Assembly (NCBI GenBank): GCA_040905445.1
Contig: JBBDRN010000039.1
Span: 1 to 64,000, forward strand
Length of the DNA: 64,000 bases
Origin: SKPT01 sp040905445
GTDB lineage: Bacteria; Planctomycetota; Phycisphaerae; Phycisphaerales; Phycisphaeraceae
Direction of reading: 5' to 3'
Shown here: positions 17,988 through 25,579 of the stretch, piece by piece
Position numbering within the stretch: position 1 is the first letter of the stretch
Layout: each line of letters begins with the position of its first letter
Program-made: the position numbers and the translations under genes
The notes under the pieces: model-generated
Databases searched by the model: none
What the model saw: the letters and a program-made list of their open reading frames with translations, nothing else
What the model was told of the DNA's origin: nothing

Positions 17988-19100
17988 TTACCGGACGTGG
18001 GCGGCCTGCTGCTGGGCGGCGCGCCGTCGCAGCCCGTCGATGTGCTGACGCACTTCCTCCGCCATCCGGGTGTTGGGGAAGTCCTCGATGATCTGCTCGC
18101 CGACCATCACGGCGTGATGCCAGTCGCGGTTGCGCACGGCCTTCCTGAACTGCACGCCCAGGTTGTCGCGCCGCTTGCCGATCACGCCCCGCGCGGTCTC
18201 GCGCAGCGGCTCGGCCTCGGCCTCGGTCAGGTAGTGGTCCAGCGACCAGAGCAGCTCCATCGCCGCATCGGCGTCGCCGCGCTCCGCGGCTTCGAGGAAC
18301 TCGCGCTCGAGGTCGCGCTTGTACTGCTCGCGCGCGTCGCGCACGCGCTGCTTGACATGCCGCACCTGCGTCGCGTCCGGGTAGAGCCGGTCGAGCTTGA
18401 CCGCTTCCTGCGCCGCGGCGTCGAAGTCGCGGCGGGCGATCAGGTCCTCGACGCGATCCCGAGCCTCGCGGATGCGCCCGTCGCGCTCCGCGGCGCGGGC
18501 GCGCTCGATGCGGTCACGGTAGAGCTCCGCCTCATCGCGATAGCCGTAGGTCTGTGCCAGTTCGCCGACGAGCACGAGGCCCGCGTCGAGGTGGCCGCGG
18601 TCGATGTCGTGGTCGATGGTCTGGCGCAGGGCAGCGAGGTCCTGCTCGCGGTAGGCGATGCGCTTGGCGGTCTCGCTCAGGAGCAGGCGCCGGTGGATGC
18701 CTACCAGCAGATCGAGGCCCTGCCGCTCGCCGGTGGTCACGGCCGGCTCGGTCGCGCGCGGGCCATCGTGAGCCCAGCGGAGGGCGGCAATGATCAGGGC
18801 GGTCGTCCCCGCCAGCGCCAGCAGCACACCGGGCAGATGCAGGCCGTAGGCGGCGAGGTGGCCGGCCCAGGCGGGTTCGTCGAGGGCGAGGGCGTCGTCG
18901 GCGATGTTGGCGCCCGCCGCCGCCGCCGCGCACAGCACCCACAAACCGAGCCCGACGAGGATGATGCGCCGCGCTGGCCAGCGCCGCGTCGGAACAGGCG
19001 GGGCGGCCGGAGCAGGCGAAGCTGCCTGGGGCTCGGGGACCGTCGCCGGTGACGCCGGGGCGGCGGGCACGCGTGAGGCATCCAAACGTCGATCGTTCAT
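17988..19100 (-). CDS. Membrane protein with helical (TPR-like) repeat domain, unknown function
   Basis: A 370-residue protein. Residues 1-45 are Pro/Ala-rich. Two membrane helices follow, at about 48-70 (ARRIILVGLGLWVLCAAAAA) and about 90-110 (YGLHLPGVLLALAGTTALII). The remaining 250 residues are charged helices with TPR-like A/Y periodicity (LDAGLVLVGELAQTYGYRDEAELY, RRDFDAAAQEAVKLDRLYP, WHHAVMVGEQIIEDFPNTRMAEEV), probably cytosolic. No enzymatic motif is seen. It converges on ftsY with a 29-nt gap and is divergent from wbaP. The start at ATG 19100 has a GGAG unusually close to it. Confidence 0.75.
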   Translation of the reverse strand: MNDRRLDASRVPAAPASPATVPEPQAASPAPAAPPVPTRRWPARRIILVGLGLWVLCAAAAAGANIADDALALDEPAWAGHLAAYGLHLPGVLLALAGTTALIIAALRWAHDGPRATEPAVTTGERQGLDLLVGIHRRLLLSETAKRIAYREQDLAALRQTIDHDIDRGHLDAGLVLVGELAQTYGYRDEAELYRDRIERARAAERDGRIREARDRVEDLIARRDFDAAAQEAVKLDRLYPDATQVRHVKQRVRDAREQYKRDLEREFLEAAERGDADAAMELLWSLDHYLTEAEAEPLRETARGVIGKRRDNLGVQFRKAVRNRDWHHAVMVGEQIIEDFPNTRMAEEVRQHIDGLRRRAAQQQAAHVR

Positions 19101-19429
19101 CGCTCCGTCTCCCGCCCGTCGGGGGCAATGCGGCTGAGGATCGGCGGCCTGAGCCGGCCTGGCTGGGAGCTCGCCGACGATCGCACCGCATGAAGTGGCC
19201 GGCGCTTGAATGATAGGCGGGCGGCCACGGGAGGGGGGAATTTTGATCGCGCGCGGCGCATCCGGCCGACGACTGGCCGAGGGCGGACCCCGTCGTGGGC
19301 CCCGAGGCCGCACGCCAGCCGGCCCCCACTGGACGGGCGCGGCCGGAGCAGTATCATCGCGGGGTGGGGCGGGCTGTGGCGGGGTGATGGCGGGGGCGCT
19401 GAGCGGGCTGCTGCGACGGGGAAGGTAGG
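19101..19429. other. Divergent intergenic region before wbaP
   Basis: A 329-nt spacer between the minus-strand helical-repeat gene and wbaP, so it must hold both promoters. It is very G-rich towards wbaP (runs of GGGG and GGCGGGG). I see no confident -10/-35 pair, no RNA gene and no ORF with coding character. Confidence 0.4.
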
Positions 19430-20905
19430 ATGCGACTCATGGAGGGTAACTTGCCGGTCGCGGCCGCCGTCCCGAACTGCCGCCCCGGGCCGGCGGTCTG
19501 GCTGACGGGGGCGATCACGTTCCTCGGCGACGCCGTCGCGCTGGGCGGCGCTGGCGCGTTCGCGTGGGCGCTCGCGGCCTGGGTCGCCAACGGCTCGGCG
19601 CTGCCCACGCAGCTCGCCGCCGACCTCTGGCCGCTGCTGGGCCTGTTCCTGGTCGGTTACGCGGCGTGCGGGCTCTACCCGGGCCGGCCGCTGTTTCCCG
19701 GCTCCGCCGTGGCGCAGGCCGAGGAGCTGCGGCGCTTCACCATGGCGAACACGACGGTCGTGGCGACCCTCACCGCGCTGGGTGTGCTGCTGGGCAAGGT
19801 GCCGCTCGCCCCGCCGGCGCTGGTCCTGGCGCTGGCGATCTGGCTGAGCATGCTCGTCGCGCTGCCGGCGGGTCGGTGCCTGCTGAGGCTGCTGCTGGCG
19901 CGGAGCGCGTGGTGGGGCTACCCAGTGTTGATCTTCGGTGCCGGGCAGACGGGACAGATCGTGATCGCCGCGCTGCAGCGACGTCCGGAGCTGGGCCTGC
20001 GGCCGGTCGCGGTGCTCGATGACGACCCGGACAAGTGGGGCGAGATCGCCGGCGTACCGGTGGTCGGCAGCCTCGACCGCGCCGAGGAGTTGGCGACGAC
20101 TGCGGGCGTGCCTTACGCCATCATGGCCATGCCCGGGATGTCGCGGCAGCAGACGGGGCGCTTCATCCGCACGTACGGGAACCTCTTCCGCTGCTGGCTG
20201 GTCATCGCCGCGCCGTCGTTCAACTTTCCCACGCTCTGGATCTCCAACCGCGAGTTGTGGAAAGTCGCGCGCATCTCCGGTCCGCACGGCTCGGTGGATG
20301 TCCGGCAGTGGCGCGCCAAGCGCATCGCCGACCTCATCCTCGTCGCGATCGGTGGACTGGTTGCCTTCCCGCTCATGGCGCTGATCGCGCTGCTGATCAA
20401 GCTCGACTCGCCCGGCCCGGTCTTCTTCATGCAGCGCCGGCCCGGTCGCTACGGGCGGCCGTTCACCATCTTCAAGTTCCGCACCATGCACGCCGACGCG
20501 TCGCGGCGGTTGCGCGAGCTGCCCGCCTCGCAGCAGGCGGAGTTCGAGGCCCACGGCAAGGTGCGGCGCGACCCGCGCGTGACGCGCATCGGTACGCTCC
20601 TTCGCCGCACGAGCCTCGACGAGCTGGCGCAGATCATCAACATCATCAAGGGCGAGATGAGCCTGGTGGGCCCGAGGCCCTACCTCAAATGCCAGACGCC
20701 GCGGATGAACCAGCACAAGGAAGTCGTCTTCCTCGCGCCGCCGGGGATCACGGGCCTGTGGCAGATCTCCGGGCGCAGCGAGACGACGATCGAGGAGCGC
20801 ATGGCGCTCGACGCGTTCTACGTCCGCAACTGGTCGATCTGGATGGACATCGCCATTCTCACGCGCACCGTGCTTCATGTCCTGCTCGGCCGCGGCGCCT
20901 ACTGA
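19430..20905 (+). CDS. wbaP: Undecaprenyl-phosphate sugar phosphotransferase (WbaP-like)
   Basis: A 491-residue inner-membrane enzyme that moves a sugar-1-phosphate from a nucleotide sugar to undecaprenyl phosphate, starting exopolysaccharide or O-antigen repeat units. It has four to five N-terminal membrane helices (to about 150), a Rossmann-like domain (VLIFGAGQTGQIVIAAL, VLDDDPDKWGEI), then the conserved sugar transferase domain from about 298. That domain contains KRIADLILVAIGG, SPGPVFFMQRRPGRYGRPF, FKFRTMHADA, RTSLDELAQIINIIKGEMS, LVGPRPYL and PPGITGLWQISGRSE. Length and architecture match WbaP, although the sugar (Gal, Glc or other) is not determinable. The start has AAGGTAGG directly upstream. 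Confidence 0.93.
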   Translation: MRLMEGNLPVAAAVPNCRPGPAVWLTGAITFLGDAVALGGAGAFAWALAAWVANGSALPTQLAADLWPLLGLFLVGYAACGLYPGRPLFPGSAVAQAEELRRFTMANTTVVATLTALGVLLGKVPLAPPALVLALAIWLSMLVALPAGRCLLRLLLARSAWWGYPVLIFGAGQTGQIVIAALQRRPELGLRPVAVLDDDPDKWGEIAGVPVVGSLDRAEELATTAGVPYAIMAMPGMSRQQTGRFIRTYGNLFRCWLVIAAPSFNFPTLWISNRELWKVARISGPHGSVDVRQWRAKRIADLILVAIGGLVAFPLMALIALLIKLDSPGPVFFMQRRPGRYGRPFTIFKFRTMHADASRRLRELPASQQAEFEAHGKVRRDPRVTRIGTLLRRTSLDELAQIINIIKGEMSLVGPRPYLKCQTPRMNQHKEVVFLAPPGITGLWQISGRSETTIEERMALDAFYVRNWSIWMDIAILTRTVLHVLLGRGAY

Positions 20906-20984
20906 CCGACGCGACGCGTTCGCGTGACACGTCTCTCTGCCGCCGGCCATTGCCCGCGATCCTGTCACCGAACGGAGCGATCTC

Positions 20985-21542
20985 GTGGCCAAGTCCGGAA
21001 ACATGTCCCCCTCGCAGGCGCGCAAGGTCACCACCCTGTTCCACTGGATCGGGCTCATCGGGCTCGTCGTCGGCGGCGTGATCGCGGCGCGGACGCTGCT
21101 TTTCATCCAATCGGCCCAGCAGGCGACCGCCGCCGTCGTCTCCGTACGCACCAGCACCAGCGGCACCGGCAGCGACCGCAGCACCGTCTACTACCCCACG
21201 CTGCGCTACGAGGACCAGGCCGGCCGCTCGCACACGAACGAGACCACCTTCGGCTCGAGCAGCTTCAACTATCGCCAAGGCACGGAGCTGGCGATCTACC
21301 TCGACCCGGAAGATCCGGCAAGCTTCCGCATCAACTCGTTCATGGGGCTGTGGTTCCTTCCACTCGTGCTGAGCGGCGTCGGCGTCGGGTTCATGACGAT
21401 CGCGGGCCTGACGCGGCGCGGGCTCACCGTGGCCGAGAAGGCGGGCAGCTTCGACCACGCGGAGGACGAACCGGAGGCGGTGTCGACGGGGGCGGCGGCG
21501 GGGGCGGCGGGGCAGGCCGACGAGCCGGAGCGCCTCGCCTGA
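20985..21542 (+). CDS. DUF3592-domain membrane protein
   Basis: A 185-residue protein with two membrane helices, at about residues 18-38 and 120-140. Between them is a beta-rich extracytoplasmic segment of DUF3592 type: YYPTLRYEDQAGRSHTNET, then GTELAIYLDPEDPASFRINS with the family's Y-x-D-P-x-x-P signature. The C-terminal tail is acidic and Ala/Gly-rich. Function is unknown for the family. It starts with GTG at 20985, preceded by GGAG about 6 nt upstream. It lies 79 nt after wbaP on the same strand and may be co-transcribed. Confidence 0.75.
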   Translation: MAKSGNMSPSQARKVTTLFHWIGLIGLVVGGVIAARTLLFIQSAQQATAAVVSVRTSTSGTGSDRSTVYYPTLRYEDQAGRSHTNETTFGSSSFNYRQGTELAIYLDPEDPASFRINSFMGLWFLPLVLSGVGVGFMTIAGLTRRGLTVAEKAGSFDHAEDEPEAVSTGAAAGAAGQADEPERLA

Positions 21543-21703
21543 CGCCGGAGCGGCGGTATGTTTCGGGTCAAGAGGGCTCCGCCACCCCGGGACCGGCTTG
21601 ATGTCGCGGGGGTTTGGGCGTTCCCGGCGGGTTGCGCATCGCTTCACCCACCCGACGGCCAGGCGACGCACGCGAATGCCCTTCCCCGGCCCCCGATTCA
21701 TGC

Positions 21704-21709
21704 TATAAT
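21704..21709 (+). promoter_or_regulatory. -10 element upstream of typA
   Basis: A perfect TATAAT, 103 nt before the typA ATG. This predicts a C-rich leader of about 95 nt. The -35 region is not recognisable. Confidence 0.55.
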
Positions 21710-21812
21710 GCCTGACTACCCCTGCCTGCCCTGCGCCGCCGCCACCCCCAGCCCCACGCCCCCGCCAAGGCCGCGGCCCCTGCCGTCCGCCGCGGCCCAC
21801 CCGGACCCATCC

Positions 21813-23747
21813 ATGACCACCGCCCTCCTCCGCAACGTCGCGATCATCGCGCACGTCGACCACGGCAAGACCACCCTCGTCGACCAATTGCTCTACCAGT
21901 CCGGCATGTTCCGCGACGGCGTGCTCGACAAGCTCGCCGGCGGACAGCACAACCTCATCATGGACACCGGCGACCTCGAACGCGAACGCGGCATCACCAT
22001 CACCGCCAAGAACTGCTCCGTCCAGTACCACGCCGCCGACTCCAACAACTACCGCATCAACCTCATCGACACCCCGGGCCACGCCGACTTCGGCGGCGAG
22101 GTCGAACGCGTCCTCTCCATGGCCGACGGCGTCCTCCTGCTCGTCGACGCTTTCGAAGGCCCGATGCCCCAGACGCGCTTCGTCCTCGAAAAAGCCCTCG
22201 CGCTCGATCTCAAGCCCGTCGTCGTCGTCAACAAGATCGACCGCCCGGACGCGCGGCCCGACGACGTGGTCAATGAAGTCTTCGATCTGCTCGTCGAGCT
22301 CGAAGCCTCCGACGACGCGCTCGACTTTCCCATCGTCTACAGCTCCGCCAAAGATGGCTGGGCCACCACCGACCCCAAACGCCTCGGCGACGACCACCCG
22401 ACCGACATCCGCGCCCTGTACGAGGCGATCATCGAGCACGTGCCCGGGCCACAGGTCCGCATCGACGCGGACGCCAACAAGGCGCTGCGCATGTTGGTCT
22501 CGACGCTGGGCTACAGCGAATACGTCGGGCGCATCGCCATCGGCCGCGTGACCGCCGGCTTCATCACCACCGGGCAAAACGTCACCGTCATCGACCGCGC
22601 CGGCAAGCAACGCACACAGAAAGTCAACCGCCTGCTGCAGTTCAACGGCCTGTCGCGCGAGCCGGTCGAGCGCGTCGACGCCGGCGACCTCTGCGCGGTC
22701 GAAGGGCTGGACCCGATCGACATCGGCGACACGATCGCCTGTGCCGTGAACCCGGCACCGCTGCCGAGCGTGAAGGTCGACGAGCCGACCGTCACGATGA
22801 CGTTCCGGGTCAACGATTCGCCAACCGCCGGCCGCGAAGGCACGTTCGTCACCAGCCGGCAGGTCTGGGACCGCCTCCAGCGCGAGCTCCAGTCCAACGT
22901 CGCACTCCACGTCGAACGCGGCAGCAGCGCCAGCGTAGGGTCCGCTGTGCGGACCACGAACACCCAGTCATCCTCTGAAACGGAATTCCGCGTCTCCGGC
23001 CGCGGGCTCATGCACCTCGGCGTCCTCATCGAAACCATGCGCCGCGAAGGCTACGAGCTGACCGTCGGCAAGCCGGAGGTCATCCTCAAGCGCGTCGACA
23101 ACAAGCTGCACGAGCCGATCGAACAGCTCGTCGTGGACTGCCCGGTGGACTGCCAGAACGACGTGATGTCGCTGGTGACGATGCGGCGGGCCGAGATCGC
23201 GCGCATCGACCCCAAGGCGGGCGCGGGCAGCTACATGCACATGGTCTTCACGATCCCCGCGCGGGGTCTGATCGGCCTGCGCACGCAGATGCTCACCGCC
23301 ACCCAGGGCCGGGCCGTGATGCACCACAACCTGCTGCGTTACGAGCCGATCCGCGGCGACCAGCCCGGGCGATCCCTCGGCGTGCTCATCGCCACCGACG
23401 CCGGGCAGGTCACGGCCTACTCGCTCGACCGACTCTTCGACCGCGGCGTCTTCTTCGTCCGCCCGGGCGACCAGGTCTACGCCGGGCAGATCGTCGGCCA
23501 GCACTGCCGCGAGAATGACATCAGCGTGAACCTCGTCATCAACAAGAAGCTGACCAACGTCCGTTCGTCGGGCACCGACGACCAGACGCGGGTGCGCCCG
23601 GCCCGGGAAATGTCGCTGGAGGCGTGCCTCGAGTTCATCGAGGACGACGAACTCGTCGAGGTGACGCCCAAGTCGATCCGGCTGCGCAAGCGCCAACTCG
23701 CGGAAGCCGACCGGCGCCGGGCGGCCCGCCGGACGGCGTCGGTGTGA
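21813..23747 (+). CDS. typA: Translational GTPase TypA/BipA with repeat-derived insertion
   Basis: A 644-residue ribosome-binding GTPase involved in 50S assembly and stress adaptation. It has G1 AHVDHGKTTLVDQLL, switch II DTPGHADFGGEVERVL, G4 VVNKIDRPDARP and G5 YSSAKDG, then domain II, two elongation-factor-G-like domains and the TypA-specific C-terminal domain (RSSGTDDQTRV, LEACLEFIEDDELVEVTPKSIRLRK). Usual length is about 605-615. The excess lies mainly at about residues 372-390, where the segment before EFRVSGRG contains an extra stretch of about 16 residues (VGSAVRTTNTQSSS). It is encoded by a genome-wide palindrome and its flank. The start MTTALLRNVAIIAH matches the family. Confidence 0.96.
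   Translation: MTTALLRNVAIIAHVDHGKTTLVDQLLYQSGMFRDGVLDKLAGGQHNLIMDTGDLERERGITITAKNCSVQYHAADSNNYRINLIDTPGHADFGGEVERVLSMADGVLLLVDAFEGPMPQTRFVLEKALALDLKPVVVVNKIDRPDARPDDVVNEVFDLLVELEASDDALDFPIVYSSAKDGWATTDPKRLGDDHPTDIRALYEAIIEHVPGPQVRIDADANKALRMLVSTLGYSEYVGRIAIGRVTAGFITTGQNVTVIDRAGKQRTQKVNRLLQFNGLSREPVERVDAGDLCAVEGLDPIDIGDTIACAVNPAPLPSVKVDEPTVTMTFRVNDSPTAGREGTFVTSRQVWDRLQRELQSNVALHVERGSSASVGSAVRTTNTQSSSETEFRVSGRGLMHLGVLIETMRREGYELTVGKPEVILKRVDNKLHEPIEQLVVDCPVDCQNDVMSLVTMRRAEIARIDPKAGAGSYMHMVFTIPARGLIGLRTQMLTATQGRAVMHHNLLRYEPIRGDQPGRSLGVLIATDAGQVTAYSLDRLFDRGVFFVRPGDQVYAGQIVGQHCRENDISVNLVINKKLTNVRSSGTDDQTRVRPAREMSLEACLEFIEDDELVEVTPKSIRLRKRQLAEADRRRAARRTASV
22935..22955. repeat. GGTCCGCTGTGCGGACC palindrome inside typA
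   Basis: Core AGGGTCCGCTGTGCGGACC, identical to the intergenic copies at 6039 (reverse) and 51103 (reverse). It is translated in frame as Val-Gly-Ser-Ala-Val-Arg-Thr. Confidence 0.88.
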
Positions 23748-23914
23748 TGACGTGGCTGGTCGGCGGGAACACCCTCCCCGCCCCTGCCTCCGGGAGCGGC
23801 CACGACGGCCCACTGATCCAAGGCCATCGCGTCTTATTTTGACGCCGGCTAATTCATCAAAAAAGCTTCATCCGCGATTTCCGGGGACGATCAACGCTGT
23901 CGCGCCGGATCCTT

Positions 23915-24140
23915 GTTGTAGCTCCCGCAGGGGGCGACAGGCATGTAGCCACGGGTGAAGCGGCTGGCCGGCTGCGGCAAGCCGCGCAACCCGTGGGGGA
24001 CGTCGGCACTCGTCCCGCCCCGGCAGGGGCGGAGGCAACGCCCGCTGCCCCTGCCGGGGCAGGAAGATTTCCCGTCGCCGCGTTCCACGGGTTCCGCTGC
24101 GCTTCACCCGTGGCTACAACCCGCAGCCCCTGCGGGGCTG
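23915..24140. repeat. Large nested palindromic element, copy 1
   Basis: About 226 nt, with a second copy at 50701-50927. Nested inverted repeats: outer GTAGCTCCCGCAGGGGGC with GCCCCTGCGGGGCTG; inner TGTAGCCACGGGTGAAGCG with CGCTTCACCCGTGGCTACA (perfect); and a centre of GCCCCGGCAGGGGCGG with CTGCCCCTGCCGGGGCAGG. It contains no credible coding sequence. It occupies the 680-nt typA-lpxI gap together with the repeat at 24213. Confidence 0.85.
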
Positions 24141-24212
24141 AAGTCTGGCGCCGGCGATTGCAATGCGGCGCGGGGTCGGCGTCGGCCCCGAAAATCCCGG
24201 ATGAACCCCAAA

Positions 24213-24315
24213 AAACCGCGAAGGCGCGAAGGCCGGCGAAGGAGTGAAGCTACAGCAGGTTAAGTTGACTGAATCTCTTTCGCGTCCTTCGCGCTCTTCG
24301 TTTCTTCGCGGTTTT
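24213..24315. repeat. CCGCGAAG inverted repeat before lpxI
   Basis: Left end AAACCGCGAAGGCGCGAAGG, right end CGCTCTTCGTTTCTTCGCGG followed by TTTTT. It is flanked by direct copies of TCCCGGATGAACC (24195 and 24400), which could be remnants of one larger unit. Confidence 0.75.
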
Positions 24316-24413
24316 TCAGGGGCCTGTGAGGCTTCTCAAGCGAGATTCGCTGATTGAGATGCGATGGCCCTGCCCGCTGACCGGGCCGTCCCCCCGAGAA
24401 TCCCGGATGAACC

Positions 24414-24419
24414 TATAAT
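24414..24419 (+). promoter_or_regulatory. -10 element for leaderless lpxI
   Basis: A consensus TATAAT ending 8 nt before the ATG at 24428. There is no ribosome binding site; ATGCGACT separates the two. Confidence 0.6.
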
Positions 24420-24427
24420 ATGCGACT

Positions 24428-25258
24428 ATGCCCGAGCCGATCGGACTTATCGCTGGCCACGGCCAGTTGCCGCTGCTTGAGGCCCGGGGCATTCGCCAGG
24501 CGGGGCACCCCGTCGCGTGTGTCGGCCTCGCGGACCAGTACGACGCGGCACTGCCCGGGCAGTGCGACTGGTTCGCGGAGGCAGGCATCATCCGCATCGG
24601 GCGGTGGATCCGGCTGTTGCGACGGTGGGGCGTCAAGCGGGCCGTGATGGTCGGGGCGGTCCGCAAGGCGAGGATGTACGAGCCGGGGCGCCTGGTGCGG
24701 CAGATGCCGGACTGGCGCGCGGCGCGGCTCTGGTATCGTGTGCTGCGGCATGACAAGCGAAGCCAGACCCTGCTGGGCGCCCTGGCGGACGAGCTGGAGC
24801 ATTGGGGAATCGAGCTGATCGACACGACTCGCTTCATCCCGGACCACCTGGCCGAGGCCGGGGTGCTGACGCGGCGTCGGCCGACGGCGTCGCAGTGGCG
24901 TGACATCGCATTCGCCTGGCCGATCCTGATGCGCATGAACGAGCTCGACATCGGGCAGGCCATCGCGGTCAAGGAGCGGGACGTGATCGCCGTCGAGGCG
25001 ATCGAGGGGACCGACGCGATGATCGCCCGGGCCGGGCAGTTGTGCCCGAGCGGCGGGTGGGTGCTGGCCAAGGGGGCGCCGGTCGACAAGGACCTGCGGT
25101 TCGACGTGCCGACGGTGGGTGTCAGGACGATCGAGCACCTCAAGGAGGCGGGCGGGCAGTGCCTGGTGCTCGCGGCGGGGCGGGTGATTCTCGCGGACCG
25201 GACCCGGGTGATCAAGGCCGCCGACGCGGCGGGGATCATCATCGTCGGACAGGCGTAG
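24428..25258 (+). CDS. lpxI: UDP-2,3-diacylglucosamine pyrophosphatase LpxI
   Basis: A 276-residue enzyme of lipid A synthesis that hydrolyses UDP-2,3-diacylglucosamine to lipid X and UMP; it replaces LpxH in many bacteria. The LpxI N-domain is recognisable (GLIAGHGQLPLLEARGIR, GRWIRLLRRWGVKRAVMVG). So is the C-terminal DUF1009 core: AIAVKERDVIAVEAIEGTDA, GGWVLAKGAPVDKDLRFDVP, VGVRTIEHLKEAG, CLVLAAGRVI and ADRTRVIKAADAAGI. Length fits the family. It supports an LPS-type outer membrane. It is solitary, without the lpx operon, and has a TATAAT 8 nt before the ATG, implying a leaderless transcript. Confidence 0.93.
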   Translation: MPEPIGLIAGHGQLPLLEARGIRQAGHPVACVGLADQYDAALPGQCDWFAEAGIIRIGRWIRLLRRWGVKRAVMVGAVRKARMYEPGRLVRQMPDWRAARLWYRVLRHDKRSQTLLGALADELEHWGIELIDTTRFIPDHLAEAGVLTRRRPTASQWRDIAFAWPILMRMNELDIGQAIAVKERDVIAVEAIEGTDAMIARAGQLCPSGGWVLAKGAPVDKDLRFDVPTVGVRTIEHLKEAGGQCLVLAAGRVILADRTRVIKAADAAGIIIVGQA

Positions 25259-25509
25259 GCGAACCATTCACAATTCAGGAAGCTCACCACGCACGAGAGG
25301 TGCGCGGCTGCCGGGTTAGCCATCCCCCTCCGGGCGACGCGCGGCCAGTTGACCCCGCCCGGCAGCCACTGAAGGATCGGCGGTGGAACGCCGCGCGCCG
25401 ATGAGCGGCCATCGGGCGTTGCCGCGTTGAAGGCAGAGGGCTGCGGGGTGCCTTGGATAAAGGAAGACCCCCGCTGACGATCTCTCAGGCGGGATTTTGG
25501 CCCGGCGGA

Positions 25510-25538
25510 TTGCCCGCGGACGCGGGGCTTCGTAAGCT
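25510..25538 (+). promoter_or_regulatory. Sigma-70-type promoter of the SNF2 helicase gene
   Basis: TTGCCC (25510-25515), a 17-nt spacer and TAAGCT (25533-25538), predicting a leader of about 35 nt. The rest of the 25259-25579 gap holds no gene; it contains a weak hairpin near 25471-25495 (CCCGCTGA...TCAGGCGGG then ATTTT). Confidence 0.55.
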
Positions 25539-25579
25539 AAGGGATTCGCAGTTGTGGGCCTGTAGAGGGAAGGCGTTGC

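Noticed and set aside
23915..24140. CRISPR-like repeat in the typA-lpxI gap
   Set aside because: The repeats are inverted and nested, not regularly spaced direct repeats with unique spacers, and no cas genes are present.
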